A stretch of 23,540 bases of DNA, taken from positions 1 to 23,540 of the IMG/VR virus record IMGVR_UViG_3300025818_000196; one strand, written 5' to 3'. This document shows positions 15,330-22,132 of this stretch, in pieces. Origin of the DNA: a virus. Within the stretch, counting starts at the first letter, position 1. Each line of letters opens with the position of its first letter. Under the pieces are notes generated by a model. It did no database searches and was not told the DNA's origin. It was given only the letters and a program-made list of their open reading frames with translations. The position numbers and the translations under genes are program-made.

Positions 15330-15336
15330 TTCTCAG

Positions 15337-15343
15337 TCCTTCC
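15337..15343 (-). promoter_or_regulatory. Strong ribosome binding site of the capsid gene
   Basis: GGAAGGA on the minus strand, ending 7 nt before ATG 15329. It is a strong match for a highly translated gene and supports this start. Confidence 0.65.
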
Positions 15344-15427
15344 ATTTCAAAAGTTAACACTGGTTCGCCAAGCAGGTGTCCATATAGGGCTGCGACTTGG
15401 GCATGTGCGCCACGCCCCCAAGCGGGG

Positions 15428-15456
15428 TTGACAGGTCGAAAGCGATTGTCTGTCAA
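15428..15456 (-). repeat. Inverted repeat at the predicted 5' end of the capsid transcript
   Basis: TTGACAG (15456-15450), 15 nt, then CTGTCAA (15434-15428): 7 bp perfect arms. It begins at the predicted start point of the capsid promoter (about 15454). It could be a 5' hairpin stabilising the mRNA, or an operator. The TTGACA itself has no -10 box at 16-18 bp, so it is not an additional promoter. Confidence 0.55.
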
Positions 15457-15461
15457 GGGGG

Positions 15462-15490
15462 ATTATAGGGAAAAAAGCGGAGGCTGTAAA
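15462..15490 (-). promoter_or_regulatory. Sigma70-type promoter for the capsid gene
   Basis: On the minus strand TTTACA (15490-15485), exactly 17 bp, then a perfect TATAAT (15467-15462), and a C-rich discriminator with start near 15454. The -35 box lies inside the loop of the preceding terminator hairpin and the spacer contains the 3' stem arm and T-run. It is the best promoter in the window and lies about 125 nt upstream of the capsid ATG. Sequence match only; a phage RNA polymerase could be used instead. Confidence 0.68.
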
Positions 15491-15499
15491 CGCCCCCGC
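15471..15499 (-). terminator. Intrinsic terminator after the scaffold gene
   Basis: On the minus strand GCGGGGGC (15499-15492), 7 nt loop GTTTACA, GCCTCCGC (15484-15477), followed directly by six T (15476-15471). The stem is 8 bp with one G-T pair and very GC-rich. It starts 7 bp after the scaffold stop at 15507. Its loop carries the -35 box of the capsid promoter. Confidence 0.78.
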
Positions 15500-15506
15500 C
15501 TCAAAG

Positions 15507-16310
15507 TCACATCGCGGTGTAGTCCGCAGTCCCATAGACCTGTTCAAAAGCCTTCTCGACTTTTGCGCGGAATGCCGGGTCGCTCTGATATTCAGGCTTG
15601 GCAACCATAGCCGACAGCTCTTCCTTGGATGGCGCGCCATCGACTGGCCCGACATCTACCGGGATCGGCTTGTCGCCGTAGTAGCTGCGCACCTTTTGCA
15701 GGGCGCGCATGCCTTGCGCTGTGCCGGCCATAATCTTGAACTCTTCAAAATCATCGCCGCCCCAGACGCCCTTGTTGACCAAGCTCTGCGCCCACGTCGT
15801 CATCGACTTGATGGTGGCATCAGCATTCGGGCCTAGCTTCTCGTACTCCTCTTTGTGAGAAATCGCAGCTTGTTCGCTTTCCGCGCCAGCCATTTCGATG
15901 AACTTGCCAGCCAGCTCGTTAAATGCCGCCTGACTAACGCCGTGCGTCTTCGCCCAGTCACGATAAGTGGCATACAGCTCATCATCCTCTGGAATGCCAG
16001 CCTCAGTAAAGATAGACTGATCATACTCATCCGGAACCTTATGCTGGCCCTGAGAAAACTTTTTCTGAAGCTCGTTGTAAGACTTGACCAGATTTTCAAG
16101 ATCCGGGCCTTCATCCTCATTCCAGAACTTATCCGGGTACCACTCTGGCCGCTCAAAGGTGATTTCTTCATCCTCTGACGCCAGTGTGACGCTATCAACC
16201 GATGGCTCGGTGTCTGGTTGCAAGTGTGAAATAGACTGCTCTTCTGCTTGCTGCTGGTTGTCGTCGCCTTCGACTTTGGCATCGGCCAGCAGCCCTTCAG
16301 TTTCGCTCAT
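15507..16310 (-). CDS. Capsid assembly scaffolding protein
   Basis: 267 residues, acidic. Residues 1-60 are a low-complexity acidic, Gln-rich start, followed by FERPEWYPDKFWNEDEGPDLENLV, a common opening of T7 gp9-like scaffolds, then helices (KSYNELQKKFSQG, SQAAFNELAGKFIEMAGAES) and a C-terminus with repeated Lys/Glu. In T7, gp9 forms the internal scaffold on which the procapsid is built and is lost later. Its start ATG overlaps the stop of the Bbp19-like gene (ATGA). It lies between portal and capsid genes, as in T7. The terminator directly after its stop separates it from the capsid gene. Confidence 0.84.
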   Translation of the reverse strand: MSETEGLLADAKVEGDDNQQQAEEQSISHLQPDTEPSVDSVTLASEDEEITFERPEWYPDKFWNEDEGPDLENLVKSYNELQKKFSQGQHKVPDEYDQSIFTEAGIPEDDELYATYRDWAKTHGVSQAAFNELAGKFIEMAGAESEQAAISHKEEYEKLGPNADATIKSMTTWAQSLVNKGVWGGDDFEEFKIMAGTAQGMRALQKVRSYYGDKPIPVDVGPVDGAPSKEELSAMVAKPEYQSDPAFRAKVEKAFEQVYGTADYTAM

Positions 16311-16576
16311 AGCTCTCTCGCTCTTTTGATACGCCGCTCGATTTCTCGGACCAGACTATTCTGGCCCTCTCTAGCATAGCCGTGGCTGGCATCCTCACCG
16401 GGATACCAAGTCGGCTGCTCTATCGTCAGTGATCGCAGATGGGTGAGCAGCTTTTGCCCATCGTCACTGCCGAAGACCCGCAGATAAAGACGATCAACGT
16501 CATCCTTATCCACCTGTTGTTTGTGCGCGATCTCAGGGTCTGCGGCTTGCAGACCTTCCCAACCGTCAGGGTTCAT
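16307..16576 (-). CDS. Small helical protein, possibly Bbp19-like
   Basis: 89 residues. The features DRLYLRVFGSDDGQKLLTHL in the middle and YAREGQNSLVREIERRIKRA near the end resemble the small Bbp19-type proteins described next to the portal in some podoviruses such as Bordetella phage BPP-1. The function of these is not known. The gene starts 4 bp after the portal stop and overlaps the scaffold start as ATGA. The family name is from recalled pattern only; an unrelated short helical protein is possible. Confidence 0.7.
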   Translation of the reverse strand: MNPDGWEGLQAADPEIAHKQQVDKDDVDRLYLRVFGSDDGQKLLTHLRSLTIEQPTWYPGEDASHGYAREGQNSLVREIERRIKRAREL

Positions 16577-16579
16577 TGA

Positions 16580-18139
16580 TTACATTCCTTCTGGTGCTGG
16601 TGCCGGCGCTTGGCCCTGAGCCTCTGCCTGTGCTTGCGCCTGCATCATTGCTGCCGCCTGCTCCATCATCTGCTGGCGCTCCTGCGGTGTGGTGCGCAGA
16701 TCTGCCGGGATGCCGAGCTTGTCAGCCACATAGTCCGGGATGCTGCCGGTCTTGACCGCCATCTGCCCCTCTGGGCCGAGCGCGGATGCCATCTGCACCC
16801 ACTGCATGATCTTCTCAATGTCGCCCATATTCTGCGCCTGAGCGATGGGGCTGATTGGCACCACCTTGACCTCAAGGCCATTGACCTTCAGCGGCATCTC
16901 AATCAGGCCGCGCTCATCCATCACATACAGGATCCGGGCAATCATCGGCACCATTGTCTCGGTGATGAGGCGACCAAAGGCACTGCCCAGATTGCTGGCC
17001 AGCTCCTTCATGCGCTCTGCGATTTCTGTGGCAGACCGGGCCGACATATTGTCTGGCGGCAGGGTGTCGTCCAGCAGGATCTTTTTGATGTTCATGCGCA
17101 GGTCGTTGATCACGATCTGGCTGACATTAAAGTCGCCGGAGCGCGGCATCTGCCGCAAGCTCTCACCCTGCGGACCACCGTTGCGCGCCACAGGAATGAT
17201 GGCACCCGGCGCGATGCGAATGGTCTGCGGGTTTAGGACGCCATCGTCTGCCGCCGTGTAGACGCCGGCAATCGACAGGCTGGCGTTCTTCAGGAGCAGC
17301 TCCAGCGTCTTGTTCAATGTCTTGATGTCGGGGATAGCCGTCACCAGCGGACCGCGCCCATAGACCTCGCCGGCCACTTTCATGTAGCGCGCGACGATCC
17401 ACGGCGATGATTTCATGCGGCGCATCAGAAGCTGGCTTTTGCCTTCCGGCCAGATGACGTGATAGCAGAAATCGCCCTGCTCAATGTCATACAGCGTGGC
17501 CTCCAGAAGCTCGATTTCCTGCGTCGGCTTGTCCGCGATCATGCGCTGCAAGCGATCCGGCAGCTCGGCGTCCTGCCAGTGCTGCTGGATGGCCTCGCCC
17601 TTCAGGCGCATGCGGCGGTAGACATTGTCCACCTTGCCGTGCGCGCCCTCTTCAATGGCGACCAGATACTGCGGGACAGCCGTGAAGCGGATTGGCGTCA
17701 TGTCGTCGCCGTCTTGGATCAGCATGACGGCAGTGCCGACTGACAGATCCAGCAGGAACTCGCCCATCGCCAGATCAAAATTGGACTGGCGCAGTACCGA
17801 AAACATTTTCTCAGCGTAGATATCCAGAGCCGCCTGCGCCTCAATGGCGCGATCCTGCGGGATGTCAGCGCCCGGCTCCAGCCGGCACCAGTTGGCGTAT
17901 GGCGGGAACAGGCCCGACTGGATGCGGTTGGCAAAACGCTGTACGGCATTGATGGCGGTGCTGTCGAACACGCGCGCCATCTTGTTTTGGCCGGGCGATC
18001 CACCACCCTCATAGTAGCCATCATACAGGTTACGCTGCGGCAGTCCGAACTCGTAGCAATCTTCATAGATCTGCCGCCAGTTGTCCTTTCGACGCTGCGC
18101 TGCGTCGTGACGCTTCATGATTTGTTCGACGCTATGCAC
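16580..18139 (-). CDS. Portal (head-tail connector) protein
   Basis: 519 residues from a GTG at 18139 with AGAGGAA 8 nt upstream, overlapping the DUF6321-like gene by 8 bp. The N-terminal half has the head-to-tail connector pattern of T7 gp8: RKDNWRQIYEDCYEFGLPQR, then DSTAINAVQRFANRIQSGLF and PPYANWCRLEPG near 59-90. Later it has FLLDLSVGTAVMLIQDGD and a helical clip/crown region. The C-terminus is Gln/Ala/Met-rich (QQMMEQAAAMMQAQ) and ends Pro-rich. The dodecameric ring is the DNA entry port in packaging and the seat of the tail. Length is near T7 gp8 (536). If GTG were wrong, the next in-frame ATG is at 18118. Confidence 0.9.
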   Translation of the reverse strand: MHSVEQIMKRHDAAQRRKDNWRQIYEDCYEFGLPQRNLYDGYYEGGGSPGQNKMARVFDSTAINAVQRFANRIQSGLFPPYANWCRLEPGADIPQDRAIEAQAALDIYAEKMFSVLRQSNFDLAMGEFLLDLSVGTAVMLIQDGDDMTPIRFTAVPQYLVAIEEGAHGKVDNVYRRMRLKGEAIQQHWQDAELPDRLQRMIADKPTQEIELLEATLYDIEQGDFCYHVIWPEGKSQLLMRRMKSSPWIVARYMKVAGEVYGRGPLVTAIPDIKTLNKTLELLLKNASLSIAGVYTAADDGVLNPQTIRIAPGAIIPVARNGGPQGESLRQMPRSGDFNVSQIVINDLRMNIKKILLDDTLPPDNMSARSATEIAERMKELASNLGSAFGRLITETMVPMIARILYVMDERGLIEMPLKVNGLEVKVVPISPIAQAQNMGDIEKIMQWVQMASALGPEGQMAVKTGSIPDYVADKLGIPADLRTTPQERQQMMEQAAAMMQAQAQAEAQGQAPAPAPEGM

Positions 18140-18431
18140 TGGCTTTGTTCCTCTTGCTGATTGCTGCGGCCTTCTTCTTCGCGTCGGCCTTGGAGCTAGC
18201 GCCCCAAGCGCGCAGCGACAAGAGCAGGCGCGTAGGCTTGCCGTCTTTGTATTCAGGTCCGGGCATGCCGCCCATACGCGCGAGGAAGCTGGCCCGGCGC
18301 GGATTGTCGCCAGACTTGACCGGGCGCTTCAGGTTCATGCCCTGCGCCTTTGCAGAGCGCCGGCCTGCCTCGTTGAGGCCACCTGATGGGTTCTTGCCGG
18401 CCTTGCGTTGCCAAGCTGGGGATCTAGCCAC
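18132..18431 (-). CDS. Small basic protein, DUF6321-like
   Basis: 99 residues, strongly basic (AWQRKAGKNPSGGLNEAG, NPRRASFLARMGGMPGPEY, KPTRLLLSLRAWGASSK, KKKAAAISKRNK). The pattern matches the DUF6321 proteins I know from environmental phages; the function is unknown, and nucleic acid binding is only a guess from charge. Start is GTG at 18431, 8 bp inside the end of the preceding 53-residue gene. The stop overlaps the portal GTG by 8 bp. It lies in a row of short basic proteins between terminase and portal genes. Confidence 0.77.
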   Translation of the reverse strand: MARSPAWQRKAGKNPSGGLNEAGRRSAKAQGMNLKRPVKSGDNPRRASFLARMGGMPGPEYKDGKPTRLLLSLRAWGASSKADAKKKAAAISKRNKASA

Positions 18432-18585
18432 GCGCCGCCCTCATGTTGTCGATCAGGTTTGGATAGGGACGCCCGGCCTTTTTAGCGGCGCGCATCGCTG
18501 TGCGCTTCTGCGCAGACGACAGCGACTTGGGCTTGCCCAGACCCTTAGGGCGCTTCTTGTCCCAGACCTGCTTAGGCTTTGCCAT
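18424..18585 (-). CDS. 53-residue basic protein
   Basis: Short ORF from ATG 18585 to TAG 18424. Sequence starts MAKPKQVWDKKRPKGLGKPK and continues SLSSAQKRTAMRAAKKAGRP, then YPNLIDNMRAARG. AAGGA stands about 8 nt before ATG, inside the 3' end of the gene before it. It overlaps that gene by 14 bp and the DUF6321-like gene by 8 bp, the same packed style as all its neighbours. About a third of residues are Lys or Arg. No known family recognised; DNA or RNA binding, or virion internal protein, is possible. Confidence 0.68.
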   Translation of the reverse strand: MAKPKQVWDKKRPKGLGKPKSLSSAQKRTAMRAAKKAGRPYPNLIDNMRAARG

Positions 18586-18739
18586 AGCCGGCATCCTTCT
18601 TCTTCGCCATCTTGCTCTTCATGCTGGCCCCGGTCATGCGACCGCCAGTCTGCTTGGCATATTCCTTGGCGGCCCTCATGCCAGCCTTGCTGTAGGCAAA
18701 GTGGCGGGTCTTGCCCTCTTTAGATACGACCTTTGGCAT
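18572..18739 (-). CDS. 55-residue basic protein
   Basis: Short ORF from ATG 18739 to TAA 18572, in a TAATG junction with the preceding gene (one shared base). It reads MPKVVSKEGKTRHFAYSKAG, then MRAAKEYAKQTGGRMTGAS and MKSKMAKKKDAGYGKA. It is Lys-rich at both ends, with a central amphipathic helix. It overlaps the next short basic gene by 14 bp. I do not recognise the family. Confidence 0.68.
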   Translation of the reverse strand: MPKVVSKEGKTRHFAYSKAGMRAAKEYAKQTGGRMTGASMKSKMAKKKDAGYGKA

Positions 18740-19296
18740 TATCCAGCTCCTAATGTGTCAGCAGTAAATCTGTCGCCACTCAGCAAGGTGCGTGCGCCGA
18801 GGCGGCGCAGACCGGCTGCACGCCGGCGGCGGTTCTCTTCTTCAATCTGCTGTGCCAGCGCCGAGCGGCGCACGACAGGTGGGGCGGGCGCGGCTGCCGG
18901 CTGATCCGGCTGTGGTGCGCCCGCGCCCATCTGAGCCGCCTGAGCGGCACCATCGCCGCGATTGGCCTCCTGCATAGCCAGACGGTCTGCCTCGCGCTGA
19001 CGGCCCGTGTAGCGGCCATTGGACATGACGCCGATGACCATACCATTCTCTCGGACAGGCGTGCCGCCGGCCTCGATCTGGCGGATGATGTTTTGGCGCA
19101 TCATTGATCCGATGCCGCCGCCAATGATCGCCGCAAGCGATGGGATCATTGGCTGCGCTTGTGCGCGCTCTTCACGCTCTTGCACGTTTTGGATGGCCTG
19201 TTGCCGGCTTGGGCTGCGACTGGCGGCCGACCTGCTGCGACCGCCACCAAAAGTAGCGCCGCCGGAGTATCTGCTTTCACCGCGTGGATCAGCCAT
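18739..19296 (-). CDS. Uncharacterised protein with Arg-rich coil and LLSGDR tail
   Basis: 185 residues, low complexity. The N-terminus is Ser/Gly/Arg-rich (RYSGGATFGGGRSRSAASRS), then a charged helix, a hydrophobic patch (MIPSLAAIIGGGIGSMM, about 50-66), a Gln/Ala/Pro-rich linker and a C-terminal helix rich in Arg (IEEENRRRRAAGLRRLGAR) that ends with TLLSGDRFTADTLGAG. The last 18 residues match the end of the neighbouring 74-residue protein (R-x-LLS-x-DR ... TLG). The hydrophobic patch might contact membrane or other proteins. The gene is 3 bp after that neighbour's stop. Function unknown; it may be a minor virion protein. Confidence 0.72.
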   Translation of the reverse strand: MADPRGESRYSGGATFGGGRSRSAASRSPSRQQAIQNVQEREERAQAQPMIPSLAAIIGGGIGSMMRQNIIRQIEAGGTPVRENGMVIGVMSNGRYTGRQREADRLAMQEANRGDGAAQAAQMGAGAPQPDQPAAAPAPPVVRRSALAQQIEEENRRRRAAGLRRLGARTLLSGDRFTADTLGAG

Positions 19297-19299
19297 AAC

Positions 19300-19524
19300 C
19301 TAGCCCAACGTCTCTTGGATGCCCATCTCGGCATCAGGTCTGTCCGGCGACAGCAACGAGCGGCGACCACCAATCATGCGCGCCCTACGGCGTGCCGCGA
19401 TCTGCGCCATCTTCTGGCGCTCCTGCTCGGTCAGGCGTTGCTCTTGCCGTTCCTGAGCCGCGACCACCTCCGGATCCGGCGGTGGTGGGGATGGAACTCT
19501 GGGGCTAATCAAACCACCCATCAA
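19300..19524 (-). CDS. Small charged protein with LLSPDR tail
   Basis: 74 residues. A Pro-rich start (SPRVPSPPPPDPEV) is followed by a Glu/Gln/Arg-rich helix (ERQEQRLTEQERQKMAQIAA) and an Arg-rich C-terminus RRRARMIGGRRSLLSPDR, ending ETLG. The tail resembles the end of the 185-residue protein next to it. Start ATG overlaps the stop of the GNAT-like gene by 4 bp. Family unknown, often found in this position in environmental podoviruses as I recall them. Confidence 0.72.
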   Translation of the reverse strand: MMGGLISPRVPSPPPPDPEVVAAQERQEQRLTEQERQKMAQIAARRRARMIGGRRSLLSPDRPDAEMGIQETLG

Positions 19525-19982
19525 AAATACCTCGCAAACATCATGTAGTCAGCGCCGTCTGCACCATAGTTTCGCAGGACGCCCTCGCGGGTGAATTTTA
19601 ACGCATCTGCCCACCGCATAGCAAGGTCATGTCGTGTATTTACAGTGACTTGCAACCGTTGCAGTTTCTCTTTGGACGCAATGTGGTTGATATATCGTTG
19701 TGCGCCCCTAGTGAGCGCAACCGGATGCGATGCAATCTGGTCGCCTGTCAGCATCCACATCTCGGCAACCTGATGCCACAGCTTCACATAGCCGAAGCAG
19801 CAGACGATCTTGCCGCCAACAATCGCGGTTTGCGCGTTGCCTGTCGCCTGATACTGGCGCAGCATCTCCCGAAAATTCGGCACGCTGTCAAAATAGTCCG
19901 CGTCAAAGGGGCGCAGATCCATCGCGTAGGCATGCCCCCAGTGGAACGGCACAAAACTGACGCCGGGATCGTTGGTGATCAT
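19521..19982 (-). CDS. GNAT-fold protein related to T7 gp13 (DUF2833-like)
   Basis: 153 residues. The centre has a strand-strand-helix pattern (TAIVGGKIVCCFGYVKLWHQ, then VAEMWMLTGDQI, near residues 53-83), and the end has KFTREGVLRNYGADG followed by DYMMFARYF. That end is the usual finish of acetyltransferase-like (GNAT) folds in the T7 gp13 group. T7 gp13 is needed for a proper particle; no enzymatic activity is established for it. I see no obvious acetyl-CoA P-loop (Q/R-x-x-G-x-G/A), so it may be a non-catalytic GNAT fold. Start overlaps the TerL stop as TGATG. Here it sits directly after TerL, unlike T7 where gp13 lies after the tail tube genes. Confidence 0.76.
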   Translation of the reverse strand: MITNDPGVSFVPFHWGHAYAMDLRPFDADYFDSVPNFREMLRQYQATGNAQTAIVGGKIVCCFGYVKLWHQVAEMWMLTGDQIASHPVALTRGAQRYINHIASKEKLQRLQVTVNTRHDLAMRWADALKFTREGVLRNYGADGADYMMFARYF

Positions 19983-21535
19983 CAGAACACGCTGAAGTCA
20001 GTGTTTGCCTTGAGCTGCTTGAACTGCTGGCTGAATTGACTGTTGCGCGTGATCGACCGCACCTCGCCGGCACCAAGCATCAAATAGCCAAACGCATCGC
20101 CAACGTGGCTGTGCTCATTCTTATTCGGCGCGTCGCGGAACCGCTCGTAGCCGGCACCGACGGCAATCCGCTTGAAGTGATAGCCGCCGGCCAGCGACTT
20201 GCGGGTGCGGGTGCATTTGCTGCTCACCACAAGGCCGGGCTTGCCGGCGACCATCCGGTTCATCGGCATAGCGCCAGCCTCGCGGCGCACCATAAAATCA
20301 TTAGAGCTGGTCGGCCTAGCGTGCAAGCCCAGCGTCCTCATATGCTCAAACGCCGTCACCTCGAAGATTTCGTCGCGCTTCACGCCGGCCGGGTCGCCCC
20401 AGATCAGCACGTCCGACTTCGGGAAGTGCTGCTGGATGTCCGACACCAAGTGATGACAGAACCGCTCCAAGCCCATATCAAACGCCACCAGCTCGTGGAC
20501 CACATGCCAGCGACCGTTCGCCATCTTCTGCCCAAACACAGCCGCAGGCGTCAAGCCAAAGTCCAAGCCAATATGGACAGGCCAGCCCGGCTCAATCTCG
20601 ACATCGCCAGACATCACGCTGTCAGAAAACTCCGGCCACACCGGCTTGCCGTCCTGCACGTAGACATACTGCGCGCCGGCATAGCACTGGATCCAATCCA
20701 GTGATTTGCCGGCAAGCTGCTGCTCGTAATATCCGGGCGGCAGATTATTCACATTCTCAGCGCGCGGGTTGTTGATCCAGTGCTTGCCAGCCGCGAAGAT
20801 ATTATCCTCATGCTCGGCAGTACCCTCAACAACACCGCCGGGCTGCTTGTAAAATTTCCAAGGATACTTGCCGCGAATGGGGTTCTTCTCAGCCAGACCC
20901 GGCCACCAGTGGTCACTGTCCATCGGGTTGGTGGACATCCACACGCCGCGCCAAGTGCAGCCGGCATTGGCCTTTGTCGGGTAACGACCGACACGCGATG
21001 TCAAACCGTCAACCACAGCCTTCGGCAGCTCCCGCGCCTCATCGATGAAGCCGCCAGTCAATTCCAGCGACAGCAGCTTCCTCACATCCCTCGGCTGATC
21101 CAACGCCAGAAAAATCACCTCACAGTCAACGCCAGCCGCACCGTCACGCGGCGGCAGCTTGATGTGGTGCGTAATAGGCGGCGACCAGCGCATCGGCCCC
21201 CAGACATTCTCAGGGAAGATCTCCTGCCACGTCTTGATCGTCGTAGTGCGCAATTCCGGGTAGCTGTTTCGTATTACTGCAAATCTGGTATAGCGGATAT
21301 TATCAATAGGCGACGGCTCCTGCTTCACTGCCCTCAACATAACCTCGGCTAATGAAGCAAACGTCTTGCCAGAGCCGACCGGCCCCATCAAGCCACGCAC
21401 AAAACTGTCGTCGTTCAAGAATTGCCATACCGTCGGACTGCCCGAAAAATCCAAATTCAAACCAGCCAACGCCTCGGTCGTCGGCTCCTTGCGTCTGCGT
21501 GGCGACCTGTCAGTCGCGCGTGATGACCTAGCCAT
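19982..21535 (-). CDS. Terminase large subunit
   Basis: 517 residues. The N-terminal ATPase has Walker A GPVGSGKT (51-58) and Walker B GGFIDEAREL (161-170, acidic DE pair), which power DNA translocation into the head. The C-terminal RNase H-like nuclease has GLDFG (D325), IWGDPAG (D381) and HVGDAFGYL (D480), three Asp residues in the order of metal-binding catalytic groups. Length is usual for podovirus TerL. The basic N-terminus is RSSRATDRSPRRRK. The ATG overlaps the preceding gene's stop by one base and the stop overlaps the gp13-like start. All key residues are present, so it should be active. Confidence 0.93.
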   Translation of the reverse strand: MARSSRATDRSPRRRKEPTTEALAGLNLDFSGSPTVWQFLNDDSFVRGLMGPVGSGKTFASLAEVMLRAVKQEPSPIDNIRYTRFAVIRNSYPELRTTTIKTWQEIFPENVWGPMRWSPPITHHIKLPPRDGAAGVDCEVIFLALDQPRDVRKLLSLELTGGFIDEARELPKAVVDGLTSRVGRYPTKANAGCTWRGVWMSTNPMDSDHWWPGLAEKNPIRGKYPWKFYKQPGGVVEGTAEHEDNIFAAGKHWINNPRAENVNNLPPGYYEQQLAGKSLDWIQCYAGAQYVYVQDGKPVWPEFSDSVMSGDVEIEPGWPVHIGLDFGLTPAAVFGQKMANGRWHVVHELVAFDMGLERFCHHLVSDIQQHFPKSDVLIWGDPAGVKRDEIFEVTAFEHMRTLGLHARPTSSNDFMVRREAGAMPMNRMVAGKPGLVVSSKCTRTRKSLAGGYHFKRIAVGAGYERFRDAPNKNEHSHVGDAFGYLMLGAGEVRSITRNSQFSQQFKQLKANTDFSVF

Positions 21536-21744
21536 TAATCCTCCGGCGAAAATGTTACAACCGTGAAGCCCTGATAACTCTCAGGCGCAACAATCAACAG
21601 CGCCATCTCGCACTCAGTGCAAAGCACGCAAGCCGTGCTGTCAAACACAACGCCGCGCGTCTCTTCCTCGCAATGCCCACATATCACCGGCTCCGGGAAG
21701 AACCGGCAGGACATGTAATCGCGCATGCTGATAACGTCACCCAT
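21535..21744 (-). CDS. Small cysteine-rich, probable zinc-binding protein
   Basis: 69 residues with six Cys: C13, the CGHC pair (C22, C25) and the CVLCTEC run (C39, C42, C45). The CxxC-CxxC spacing of 14 residues suits a zinc ribbon. The rest is beta-rich and acidic at the end. It lies between the small and large terminase genes, overlapping the former by 8 bp and the latter by one base. A role in packaging is possible by position only; the zinc is inferred from Cys spacing. Confidence 0.72.
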   Translation of the reverse strand: MGDVISMRDYMSCRFFPEPVICGHCEEETRGVVFDSTACVLCTECEMALLIVAPESYQGFTVVTFSPED

Positions 21745-22132
21745 CGTCTACATCCACAATCGTCGCCTTCGGGCCGGTGATGTTAATGCCAATCATGCTC
21801 GGCTTCTGATTGTCAGCATTCGGCTCCAACAGGCCGCGATGCTTCGCCAACAACCGCAACGCAGCCAACTTGTCGTGCATCTCAACCTCAATCACGTTGC
21901 CAAACTGATTGGGCGTAACCTTCACCTTCTTGATGCTGCGACGCGCGCGCTCAGGCAAATCAGCGGACGGCGTCAGCGTGACCTGCCCCATAGCGTCCCA
22001 CTGGATCACATCAGTCGCCTCACCAGCGCCGATGGCCTCCAGCTCCTGCACGACAGCCTCGCGCCGCTCCTCGTCCTGAGACGCAAGCGCGGCGCGCTGC
22101 TGTCTAATAGTCGGCGGTTTTTTCGCGCTCAT
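21737..22132 (-). CDS. Terminase small subunit, C-terminal domain type, without a clear HTH
   Basis: 131 residues. Residues 41-104 match the second half of Terminase_2-type small subunits: DVIQWDAMGQVTLTPSADLP, ERARRSIKKVKVT, and EVEMHDKLAALRLLAKHRGL, the last being the well-known 'KLxALxLLxKHxGL' oligomerisation signature. The first 40 residues are a charged helix rich in Arg, Glu and Gln, not an evident helix-turn-helix, so DNA recognition must differ or be supplied by a partner. The end (110-131) is beta-like. It starts with a 29 bp overlap with the DUF6378-like gene. Confidence in family is good from the C-terminal motif and from its place before TerL. Confidence 0.78.
   Translation of the reverse strand: MSAKKPPTIRQQRAALASQDEERREAVVQELEAIGAGEATDVIQWDAMGQVTLTPSADLPERARRSIKKVKVTPNQFGNVIEVEMHDKLAALRLLAKHRGLLEPNADNQKPSMIGINITGPKATIVDVDDG

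Noticed and set aside
15354-15404. 16-codon ORF (MPKSQPYMDTCLANQC) in the capsid leader
   Set aside because: No good ribosome site, no sign of attenuation, and such short ORFs occur by chance.
14274-15431. 385-codon plus-strand ORF across the capsid gene
   Set aside because: It runs antisense through the capsid gene, its promoter and the leader; composition looks like a codon-bias shadow and no domain is visible.
15428-15456. TTGACA as the -35 of a second capsid promoter
   Set aside because: No -10-like hexamer at 16-18 bp downstream on the minus strand; it reads TGTCAA or similar instead.
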